NCBI GenBank assembly: GCA_905160935.1
Contig: CAJHZI010000481.1
Location: forward strand, 1,508,501 to 1,572,500
DNA length: 64,000 nt
DNA from: Enchytraeus crypticus
Taxonomy: Eukaryota; Annelida; Clitellata; Enchytraeida; Enchytraeidae
Direction: 5' to 3'
Shown here: positions 49,748 through 60,700 of the stretch, in pieces
Layout of the letters: each line of letters begins with the position of its first letter
Numbering within the stretch: the first letter of the stretch is position 1
Translations under genes and position numbers: made by a program
The notes under the pieces: model-generated
The model's database searches: none
What the model was told of the DNA's origin: nothing
What the model saw: only the letters and a program-made list of their open reading frames with translations

Positions 49748-52700
49748 GCTAAGATCAGAGATCTAAAGCAGCTCCAAGCTTAGATGTATGTGTTGTGTGT
49801 TTGCATAGATTTGTGTTTGTATCTGTTGGTGTTTGTAATCTGTAATCTACAATGCGTATTTGTGTAACTACTGCTTACTCTTAGGATTCTTTCTATGGAA
49901 ACTAAGAGTACAAAATGAAAAAAATTCTACTTTTTTTCTTAACAGTATCATTCCTTAGGCTACAGGTTCTTCATGAGAATTCTATTAAGCTTGATCACGT
50001 ATTACTTTAGTAGAGATGGTAAACATTTTTCTCTCGTGTTTGTAATGTGTGATATTGAACTGCTGCGTAAGCAACGCAGTGTTTAAATATTAAGTTAGTA
50101 GCACTGCAAGAACACAGTTTTAGTTCCACCGTATTGCAAACTGTTGTAATTAAAGTATTTAATTTAAGACTAACTTGGTATTTAAATTTTTCAACTGTTA
50201 AGACTAGCTGCATGGTAATAGTTGAGTTGGTAAATTTAATTACAATTTTTTTATTTTATTTCAGAAAATTCTTGTTTGTGAGAATTCTGTGACGTTTAAA
50301 TGAAGTAAATGGTTGAATTTAGAGTTCATTTGAGTGAATGTTGTGCCAGTGTTGACATACAAATGTGACGTCCGGATCAGACTATTCATCACTGACTACT
50401 GACTTAGTTATGTATTTTATTTTATTTTCTTAGACATATGTTTCAATATTAAGGACTCGTGGATCAATAACTCATAGGGTTACAGCCTATGTGCTGTCAA
50501 ATAGAATTAAAATTTTGGTTAACGTTTAATATTTTCTAATTTTTCTTTATTTTGTGTGATTACTTACAAGAATCTTACAAATTAGGTATGTTGGTAATGG
50601 GCTGCTGTGAGTGGTCTTAAATTATATTTGTATTTCTGCAATAAATTCTTCCTTATCTTTTGTATGTTGTAGAACATCATCAGTTTGTAACATGTGTGTT
50701 TGTATGTATTTGCAGTGGTTTAGTAGATTCTGGTTAAAGTGCCTGAGCCGTCGTTAAATTTGCTTACACGGTTGATGTCTGCTATATGAAGTCTGTTGAC
50801 TATTCTTCTCATGTGCCACTGCGGTATATTGCATGAGCGGTGCTTATATAGATCTCTTATTTTAATGTTGATGGCCAGCCCCAAGCGGCGTGCCAGAAAC
50901 ATAAAGAAAACTCGCAAAATTTGAAGGGCTTATCTATTGAAGATAGGAGATTAGATGGAATTTGACTAAAGAAACAATTTGTCTATGCATTATTTTAGTT
51001 CTTTATCAAGCATATATAGGTAGTGCATTTATACCAGTAGTTTAAGATAGCTGTTTGAGTGCATTCTTACCAATGGCTCAAGATTACTTTTTGAGTAACC
51101 GTTGGCATAAATACTGCATTTGTGCTGTTCTTGTCAAAGGGCGCAATGATTGTGATGTCATGTCTAAGTCTGCAGTGTGACTGACTTGATAGTATCTTAC
51201 TCATTGAGAACCATTGCAATCAGCTGGACTTCTCACAGAGGGTCTCTGTATATCAGATTTCTTTGTTCTTTTACCCTCACGTCCAACGAAAGATACTGGA
51301 ACTTTTAGTGTACGTGAAAATGTAAATATAGTCTATACTTATTCTTTTTGAGACTAGTGTTAGTGATTGTTTGTATTTGAATTCTGTTACAGCTATGCCT
51401 AAAGATTTTCTAATTACTTGTACTGTATATTGTCTGCGTTGGTATATTTGTCGTAGGCTATGTCTGCATGGATATAGGTATCGTTTTAATGCAGAAGATA
51501 CTTGTTAAGCTTTTCTCTAAATCTATTTAAGTTTGCTGTTACTATGAAAGCATATGTGATATATCGATATTTATCTCGCATATGTTGAAAATTCTACAGA
51601 AGGTTCGGCCAGTTACACAGATAAACTAATTTAAATGTTTTGGATTAGTTGATCGACTGACGTAGGGATTGATTGAAAGATTGCCGTCGATCAATGATCT
51701 TTCAATCAATCAAAGGAAAATAGTGGGATATTTTGATACAATGTTAAGTTTTCTTAGCAAGGAGACTTAATAAATCTAACTACAGGGGAGTTTTGTGGAT
51801 TGAAATGAGTTTATCGATGTTGTCATGGATAGTTAACGTACTGCTGTCTATGTCCATATTTTTTTCATAACTATCACGGATGCACTGAATTGCATTGTAC
51901 ATTTTATTGGCGTTGACAACCTCGAGTTTCAGAGATTAATCTGATTTCATTATTTTACTAATCATCACCATAATAAGGGAATTAATTTTGCACGAGAATA
52001 ATTATATGTTAAATCGTCTAGGTAGTAGTTTAACATTTTTGGACATTTATAGTTTGGTGACTATTGTGTAAACCAACCTGTCAATTTTTAAACTTTTAAG
52101 CTGATGCAAGGGTTATGATTTCAAGATGATCAGACTCAGCAGAATGTCGATGTGGCCAGTAGAAGTGGTGTAGTTGGTGATGTGTTGATTTAACTAAGAT
52201 ACGATTTGTTGTGATGAACATTCTCTCTCTAATTGACAACTCTTTAGCGGATAAATGTCGTGAAGAAAACGGTCTTTATTTAAGGTGGCGCACGTGGTAA
52301 CGTTTGATCGATTGATTCATCGATGGTTTGATTTATTTCAGTTTAGCACTTGTATCGTAGAGCTGGATTGTTGTGCAGATATAGCACTAGACTGTTGTGT
52401 TGTAAATTAGATGATGATAATGCGTGTTAAACTAGACTCTGTTTTTCTTTAATTACGGATAAAAGTAGTGCGCTTGGATGTGATTATAAATAGCGGAATC
52501 GCTCGATATGATAATTCTAGTATGACTTTCAGTTACTCTGCTAAAGTACAATTACTACAAAAGTAGTTTACAGAGTCCTTTTCCTCATCCAAAATTGATT
52601 AGCGATGAGTTGATTTGGTGCTCTATGTTGTTAGTAGTCGTGACATAGCATTGAAAGAAATCGATGAAAGTTTTCGGTTAGTTGTTGAATAAACTGTAAA

Positions 52701-53344
52701 CAGTCATTATACAGTTTAGTGACTGGTTACTGATTATAAGAAAAAGTGAAATAAGCCGTTTAGTTAAGTAACAAGCATACTTTTGTCATGTTACGAAATA
52801 CATAATTTAAATCTGTAGAGTGTGTTAGTTGTTCCCATCATCTGTGCCATATTAATAATGATTATTATTATAATCAATAAAGAAGTCAAAAGTCGATCAT
52901 AGCATTGCTCACGCCGAAGGCTACATTTGCAGTATTTTCTAGATTTGATCCGTGTATCAATGTAACCCAATGAGATATTAATAGGATGAGACAAATAGAT
53001 GGCATGATACTTATTGCTTGTCACGTTCACTCCTTGAACCAGCCTTGCTGCCGGTGTGTCTAACATTTACACAACGAATGCTGGTTATACTGTAGCTTGC
53101 TGTTGATTTAACGTTTATTTCTGACTGGAGACGATGTAGAATACGTGAAAGTATATATTTGACATTATGGTATGTGATAGTATCATATGCCGCGTAGACT
53201 TGATAGTTGTGTTTAAAGGAGCTAGTTTCTGAAGAAGCTTGCAGATGTTTGCTACGTTCGCTAAGCTTTTGAATTACATATTGTATAGTCGTTGTAGCTT
53301 ATAGAATGTATTAAAGCTGTAATTCACTCAGAATTGTTCTGTTG
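49748..53344. other. 3' UTR or intergenic, no gene seen
   Basis: No recognisable gene, RNA or repeat family, apart from the hairpin at 51667-51711. Short open frames are not domain-like. Confidence 0.45.
51667..51711. repeat. Perfect 15-bp inverted repeat, 15-nt loop
   Basis: GATTGATTGAAAGAT on the left (51667-51681) is matched exactly by its complement (51697-51711). It is a simple hairpin in otherwise featureless sequence. Confidence 0.85.
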
Positions 53345-53389
<45 letters not shown>

Positions 53390-53505
53390 GTTTAACGTCC
53401 ATTTTCTCATCCAAGGATGATGTAAGGGACGTTCCACAGCAAACATCACTGCAGATCAATTCACCGCAGACCAAACTGCAAAAGAAATGTGCTGAGAAGT
53501 AAACT
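53345..53505 (-). repeat. Repeat family B, copy 6
   Basis: A perfect (AAT)n run of about 45 bp, the tail in reverse, then GGTTTAACGTCCATTTTCTC, ATCCAAGGATGATGTAAGGG, ACGTTCCAC, CAATTCACCGCAGACC and GTGCTGAGAAGTAA. Confidence 0.8.
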
Positions 53506-54234
53506 AATATATCGCGCAATTTTATTTGAACGGAATCAAAATGAGAAGGCAATCAATGTGCAAGGCCTATGCTAAATGAAAACAGCTCAAGTGAAGAAGT
53601 TGGAAGACAATGTGAATAGTATTGAGCAGTAATCTTTAAATTCGGTGATATATTAAGAATTCTGCAGAACTAAATTGTTCTTGAACCATCCTTTACTAAC
53701 TCATTAGTATAATCGTCTTTAGATTGCAGCCTTGTGTATATTACAAGCTTATAGAAATTACGCAGTGATAATTATGTGAAAGGGTCACTGTTTTATAGGC
53801 CATTGTACAGCAGTTAGCAATCAACTTTAACTCTCAGTGGTGTGCTTTAGTAATTAAAATACTGTAAGGAAACATTTCTATTATTACAATTATGCAGTAC
53901 CTGATTATAATTTATAGAACATACTGTGTATAGGACAGTATATTTGGATATCAGGATAACCTAGTCATTCGCAAATGCTTCGCTTATGCTGTTCTAACTG
54001 GATGTGATTGAGTGTAATTCTACTTAAAAGACGATATTTGACGAATTTCATTTAATTCCTTAGACGAGGACGATAAAATTTAAAACCCTATTTCAAAATT
54101 AAGATCGAATATTTCTAAAAGTAGAGCACGTGGCTATACGATTTTATTAACTTAATTGTTTAGTAATTTTGGTAGTTTGTGCAACCCTATTCCAAGTTTA
54201 GTAACGAATAATTGGAAGCATTTGAATACCGCGG
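53506..54234. other. Non-coding stretch
   Basis: No gene or repeat recognised. Confidence 0.4.
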
Positions 54235-54360
54235 GTGATCAACTGATCTGAGAGTAAAATCTCGTCAAACACAGGACCGGTAAATAAGATATGACAGCAA
54301 TTGATAGATATCATCATAGATAATTATAATCAGTCACTAAAATATGTTTTAACAGTCATT
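54235..54360 (+). repeat. Repeat family D, diverged copy 3
   Basis: Retains AACTGATCTGAGAGTAAAAT, CTCGTCAAACACAGGACCGG and TTGATAGATATCATCAT. The middle is deleted. Confidence 0.55.
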
Positions 54361-54458
54361 CACTATTTGTCATGGTAGGATTATAATCGAGTTGAATGCA
54401 GATATAAGTGATCGAATCGTGTCTGAACACGTTTCTGGAATTAGTCGTCAGCGAGAAC

Positions 54459-54682
54459 GAGGCCTACAGTATGAGGCCTACAGTACGTGGCCTACAGTAT
54501 GAGGCCTACAGTACGTGGCCTGCAGTGAGAGGCCTACAGTGCGAGGCTTACAGAACGAGGCCTTCAGTGAGAGGCCTATAGTGCGAGGCTTACAGAACGA
54601 GGCCTACAGTGAGGGGCCTATAGTGAAAGGCTTACAGTACGAGGCCTACAGTGAGAGGCCTATAAGGAGGCCTATAGGCGCA
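54459..54682. repeat. 14-bp minisatellite, about 16 copies
   Basis: Units are GAGGCCTACAGTAT and close variants. Each contains AGGCCT, a perfect 6-bp palindrome. Confidence 0.9.
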
Positions 54683-54861
54683 GAGAGCCTGGCGACGTCG
54701 TTATGATCGCGATGTAGCCGTGTTACTACGTAGTACTAAACCTATTTACTAGACGTTTTGCTTAAAACAATTGTGTCGGCTTTAGTGACTTCTTCTATAA
54801 ATCAGTGTTATTGATACAAATATATATACAAATATTATTTATACAAAAATACCAATGCCAT

Positions 54862-54863
54862 TT

Positions 54864-54921
<58 letters not shown>
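54862..54921. repeat. (TA)n microsatellite
   Basis: An almost pure TA run of about 60 bp at the left edge of the foldback element. Confidence 0.95.
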
Positions 54922-54925
<4 letters not shown>

Positions 54926-55519
54926 CTGGAGGCAAAAAATAAAATAAAATAATCCCCTAGCGAAATCTCAATAACTTTAAGAAAACTCAAAATATCTCTA
55001 CAAAATTTTCGGAGCTTCTAGGGGAGGAATTTCTGCTTATAACCTGCAAATTTGATGAAATATTATTAGTTACTTTTCATTAGTTACGAAATTTTAGCAT
55101 TTCTACGAGAAAAGTGCTAAAATCAATTTTAACAAAACTTTTTGAAATGTCAGTCGTTCCTTTTAAAGAAAATGACGACCATGAAAAGGCCGTTTACTTA
55201 AGTGGTGGAGTTTAAACCTGCACTACATTGCTAGCTACTCCAATATAAGATGCCTAAAATTCGTTCTTATGTGTAAAACTATTTTGAGTTTTGTCCAAGT
55301 TATTAAGACTTTTGGTAAAAAAAGCCTTGTTAAAACTGATTTTGCACTTTTTTCGTAGAAAAGCTGTAATATTTTTCCTGCTCAATAGATTTTCATCAAA
55401 TTTGCTAGATATACGCAGAAATTCCTTCCCTAGAAGCTCCGTAAATTTCGTAGAGAAATTTTGAGTTTTCTTAAAGTTATTGAGATTTCGCTAGGGGATT
55501 ATTTTTTTGCCCCAGTCTG
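54922..55519. mobile_element. Mariner-like foldback MITE, copy 2 (598 bp)
   Basis: Ends CAGACTGGAGGCAAAAAA and GCCCCAGTCTG with TA on both sides, as expected for Tc1/mariner insertion. The two arms pair (AATCCCCTAGCGAAATCTCA on the left, TGAGATTTCGCTAGGGGATT on the right). Matches copy 1 but lacks its internal duplication. No coding capacity. Confidence 0.88.
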
Positions 55520-55609
55520 TATATATATACTGTATATATAAAACATTGATTCATGGAAGATATCACTACCGACGATAGTAATGATAACGCAGTTAGGGTG
55601 CCATAATGA

Positions 55610-55705
55610 TAGTGAGACAGTGAGAGAAAGAGAAAGAAAGAGAGAAAGAGAGAAAGAGGGAGTGAAATAGTGAGAGAGAGAAAGAGAGAGAGAGAGAGAG
55701 AAAAT
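55610..55705. repeat. (GA)n-type microsatellite
   Basis: Interrupted GAGA/GAAA run. Confidence 0.9.
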
Positions 55706-55709
55706 TAGT

Positions 55710-56507
55710 GAGAGATGGAGACAAAGAAATTCATGTTATTTTTTACTAAACAAAACAATTATATGTCCAGACGACACTGTCAAGGTAACTTTACGGCCTC
55801 TAAACATCGCTGTCTATAGACAGCAGGTTAGTAACGAAAATTTCAAGTTTAGTTTAGCGTCAGTTTCCTGTCTGGACGGCTTATCAGTGACCTGGCACTG
55901 AATTTAACCTTGCCCCTACCGTTCCGGTGCTGGACAACGTACCACGTTTCCACAGGCTCAGCCAGTCGAGAGACATAACAACAATTAGATTGCTACCGTT
56001 GACCATGACAACATCGAGCAGTATGCGACAATTGAGCGACGTACACGGGATGATTACTCTGCTATTGGAATTTCTAGGGCTTGACCGCGATCAAATTATA
56101 TGATCATTATCAGAGGTCTGCAGTGTGATATTGATTAAATGTTTACTGCTGTTCTTGGCGGTGTTAGATATTAACACTGATATGTGGTGTGTAAATCGAT
56201 ATGCAGAGTAATTACAAGCAATATTATCAGTATTATAACCGTTACATGTTTATACTAGTCTGATTACATAGAAACAATCCTTCTGCTTTGATATAATTCG
56301 AGTCATACTTGATAAAACATATTCGTACAACCAGTAAAACACTTTTATATAGTACAATTATATTAAGTGGATTAATTAGGCGTCGCACTATACTATATGC
56401 AACAGTAGCGCTGGAGTAGCTAATTATAACAAACGTGACGTCGAACAAAGTAGTTGTTAGCGTTTTGTGAACGGTGAAAATAAACGTCTCATGTTAGAAT
56501 TCTGACA
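55710..56507. other. Non-coding stretch
   Basis: No gene recognised. A TAGCGTCAGTTTCCTGTCTG fragment at about 55855 weakly recalls the family A tail, but the rest does not match. Confidence 0.4.
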
Positions 56508-56960
56508 AATAGATTGTTAACAGATAGAGTAACAGGCAGGTAAATTGTTAACAGTTAGATTAACAGGTAGTTAGATTGCTAACAGCTAGATTAACAGGTA
56601 GTTAGTTAACAGCTAGATTAACAGGCAGATAGAGTGTTAACAGATAGATTAACAGGCAGATAGATTGTTAACAGCTAGATTAACAGGCAGATAGAGTGTT
56701 AACAGATAGATTAACAGGCAGATAGATTGTTAACAGCTAGATTAACAGGCAGATAGAGTGTTAACAGATAGATTAACAGGCAGATAGATTGTTAACAGCT
56801 AGATTGACAGGTAGGTATATTGTTAACAGATATATGAATAGGTAGGTAGATTGTTAACAGATTCATTAACAGGCAGGGAGATTATTAACAGATACATTAA
56901 CAGGCAGGGAGATTATTAACAGATACATTAACAGTGTTTTAACAAATAGATTAACAGGCA
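56508..56960. repeat. 31-bp minisatellite with 62-bp higher-order period
   Basis: Units read TTAACAGATAGATTAACAGG, CAGATAGATTG. In the middle, alternate units carry AGATAGAGT and AGCTAGATT, so the array grew in blocks of two. It decays at the right end. Confidence 0.88.
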
Positions 56961-57638
56961 GTGTCCGGCAGGTATATTTTAATAGGTAAATATTAAGAAG
57001 GTATATTACCTAGCAGTGTTTAACATATAACTAAAATGGGTAGTTAAACTAATCTGATTGTTAATTAAAAATTTGTTAAACTAAACATTTGTAAACTAAA
57101 AAATTGATAAACTATAAACCGTTGTTAACTAAATAAGCTACGATTAACTTTCTTATTATTTACAATTCCATTAATACATGATAGCATCATAAGTATTGTG
57201 ATATTATACTTAAATTATCACAATCCATCAACATATAGGCTAAGTAGGTAGCAGATTATTAAAATCACAAATGCATCGTCTGTCAAGAAGGTGAGGCACG
57301 AAAAGGAGGGAGTGGGAGGGCAATTAAAACCTCAGTTTTAAGGACTATTTAATTAATTGCTCTTTTTTTCTAGGCCAATTAAAAGAGATGCTGGATCAAA
57401 GGCTCCTTCCGGATGCTGTAACATTGGTTTATATTATGTTTAAGCGAAGAAACGGATTATAGAGATCTAGTTTAATTGTAATTTGTGATACGACTTCTAG
57501 TCAAGAATATAAAACGCGTTAAATATGCTGACATTATATACTGCTTTAAAACTATAGAGGAGAAGTAAACGGAGAGTATACATAATATACATTTGAATAT
57601 ATAATAAAAGTCTATGGATACAAAATGATCCTAGCGAA
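56961..57638. other. Upstream region of AKNA-like gene
   Basis: No core promoter motif identified. Two upstream ATGs (about 57613 and 57624) just before the start codon open very short frames, one ending at TGA after four codons. Confidence 0.4.
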
Positions 57639-57705
57639 ATGGAAGAGCACGACTACGGATTAGATGTCGAGGAGAGGAAGTCAAGGACAGATGGAAGGAC
57701 ATCCG
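57639..57705 (+). CDS. AKNA-like exon 1
   Basis: MEEHDYGLDVEERKSRTDGR, then TS, ending phase 1 at GTAAGA. Start is the first ATG in this frame that joins the next exon; an earlier exon cannot be excluded. Confidence 0.7.
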
Positions 57706-60700
57706 GTAAGACTTACTCTTCTATTAAATCAATAATATAATGAATTAAGAAGGTGAATTTACAGGATTTGTGGTTTTCTGGAAATAAATATTTGAAGCAC
57801 ACTAGCCGCATCTAGTCACTCTCCCTCTCTCTCTCACTCTCTTTCTCTCTCTCTCTCTCTCGCTTTCACTTTCTCTGTCTGTCTGTTTGTCTATCATTAT
57901 TTTCTCTCTCTTTTCAAGATGATTATTACAAGATCTATTATTAAACCATTTTGCCAGATTGCTTATTGTTCTGAAATCTAAAATTAAATTTTCTCTTTGA
58001 TTTCTTCATTATTTTAATTATTAGTGTATATTTTGCAAGTGCATATACTTTATAGGAAATAAATAAACAATAACTATGTTATATCTTTATAAAATTCTTT
58101 TAGATCTTCAGATTGACGATGCAGGTATTTGGTATAACGATGAAGATTCGCCACCGCTAACACAAAGGTCCGGGATTGATTTCAGAACAACTCCTGCAGC
58201 TATCAATACTTCTCCTAGTGGGAAATACCTGAACTCACCTTCAGGACTTCTGGAAGTCTCGAGAGCTGCTAGAAGAGATCGATCAACTGTGAGTAATTCG
58301 TTCAGCTCCGTCTTTTCCGATGTCATCCCTGTCAAGATAAACTCCCTGGAGATGTCCAGATCCGCTTCCGCTGTGGACAGTGAATCAGGACTGAATCGGG
58401 ACAAGGATGAGTGGGACCTCAGGTTGGACAGCAGCTATCCGGAGCTAGCTTCTGGGTACTTGACAACTGACAGCAGAACGAGCGAATGTAGTACTGTTTC
58501 CAGGTCTGGAGAAGTCGAGGATGAAGGAAAGAAGAAAGTGGAAGAGGTCAAGGTTACTTCTGAACAATTTGGCGAAAAAGGAAGCGTCCCCGGGCATAGA
58601 TCATCAGAGATATCCGGGATGACTTTTAGAGATGACTTTTCAGCTGATCAAAGTGTAAAGAACAAATATGAGTTCAAACAATTTACGAATCTCTGTGGAG
58701 AAGTAGAAGACATTGAGGACACTGCGGAGTTTGAACTTCTAGAAGCTGCTCTATCATCTGCTAGTGAGCAAAATCTTAACCTATCGGTGAATAGTTTTCG
58801 ATCAACTAACTCGAGAAAACCTCCGAGAGGTCGCTCAGGTAGTTTTCCATTTCATTATGACTATCTAAACCTTTTTTCATCTTGCCTGGCTGTTTTTTTT
58901 ATCACCGGACCGTCACCGTTTAGGACCTTTTTCTTTCTCTTCGGCACATGCTTTTTTCAGATCGTTTGGGGTGAATCGAATTGTAGTGACATGTGATGGG
59001 GGACTTCCCTGACATCATCCTTGTATGAGGAAACGGACGTTAAACCATTATTATTATTATTATCATCATTTCATAATGCGATATGAATTTAGCGACGTTC
59101 TCATCATCTTATGTTGATGTTTTCCTGACAGGACGTGATGCTAAACGATGTCGACACCATCTTGAAGTAAGCTTTTCTTCATTGGTCGAGTTTCCAAGAA
59201 AAATATGGATTTTTCGGAATCTGTCAATCCGCAAATATTCATTTATTGTTGCATATTAATAAATTATTTAATTAATTATTGAAATTCTAATTAACTAGTT
59301 AAGTGTCTATGACTTAATCTAGGTATCTTTGTCGAGTTTTGGTATTTGTAAATACAGAAACTATTGACTCAAAAAATTCAACTTTAATTTTTAAATCCAT
59401 AGTAGCTTCTCTATTATAAAATTTAAAATTTATAAAGATTTAAAGATAAAAATATATCTATTATAAAGTTCTATTTAATAATCGTATTTCTGTATCAGTA
59501 TCATATCGCTTTTTATTTGTAAGATTCCGGCCTATCCAGTACGAGAGGATCACAGATTCCGGTCATTCGGGGCCGATCTTCATCCCGGTCTCGATCAGGA
59601 AGTCCTGGTCCTGCAATAAAGTCCAAAAACCGATCCCAGTTCTTTGGACCCCCTCCTTCATCGACTACCTCAACAGTAAGACAGACAAATACACAACCAT
59701 TTGGCAATTCCACGAAAGTACAGAAGACCGATAATACAAATGTTGTAAAACCGAACAGGTCTATGAAAGCTAAGAAGCAGTCTGTAACAAAACTTCCGGC
59801 CACTAAATTATCTCTACCATCCACTCCTGACAGGAAGCCGCAGTCGAATAGCAGATCAGTAGATTTGAGCGCAAACAAAAAGCCAAGAAGTAATAGTGTG
59901 GGTAGAGGACATGACGAAATCAATCCTGTTGCAGTCAAATCGGAAAATCTGAGGAAATATGCTTCGTACGACCGTATTGATGGCAAATCGTCGCTCTACG
60001 GCTCCCAACTTTCTCTCAGTGCTGCGGCGAGCAGGGCTGAAGCGATGTTGAATTCCGAACCAAGTCAAGAGAAAGAGGAAACGTTTAGACAACTCTATCG
60101 GGATTATAACGAACTGTTGAAGAAATTATCAATCGCTGAGAACACGATTGATCAGATGAGATTAGGAGCGAGAGTTGATATTCACTCCTCGCAGCCGGTT
60201 CCGGTTTATATTTCGGGATTTGGTGAGATGCCGGGACCGGATCGACCAGAGATGAAAAGCCTAGGTCTTCCTCTTTCCAGGACAGCTTCCCTTAGTCGTG
60301 TGGATGTTGCTAATAACAATCATGGCAATATTCTAGCTCCAAATTCTACGAATAACTCAGGTATAATTTTCTTCTTTGAAACTTTCATATTTATTTACTT
60401 TCATTTTTATTTACGGAAGCGTAAAGTAGAGATGAGAATCGAACCGAACCCGAACCGAACCGAACCCTAAAATCTAGAATTTTGACCGAACCGAACCGAA
60501 CCCGAACCCAGACTCTGGCCGAACCGAACCGAACCCGAACCCAGACTCTAGCCGAACCCGAACCGAACCTGAACCCAGACTTCGTCCAAATCGAACTGAA
60601 CCAAACTCTTGTAGTTCCTTTCTTCTTCATCAGCCTGACATTAAATAAAGATAGTAAGAACAATACAAATATATATTAGTTTTTGCATTTACATGTCTTA

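Noticed and set aside
58076-58103. ATG-initiated start of the AKNA-like protein at 58076
   Set aside because: A clean acceptor (TTCTTTTAG) and a phase-matched exon at 57639-57705 explain the frame better.
59132-59166. Normal constitutive exon of the AKNA-like gene
   Set aside because: Its 35-nt length breaks the frame of the next exon; skipping it keeps 59524-60360 in frame. Kept only as a possible poison exon.
60391-60663. Arg/Val/Gly-rich minus frame and its plus-strand counterpart
   Set aside because: Both come from the GAACCGAACC array at the left end of the hAT-like element.
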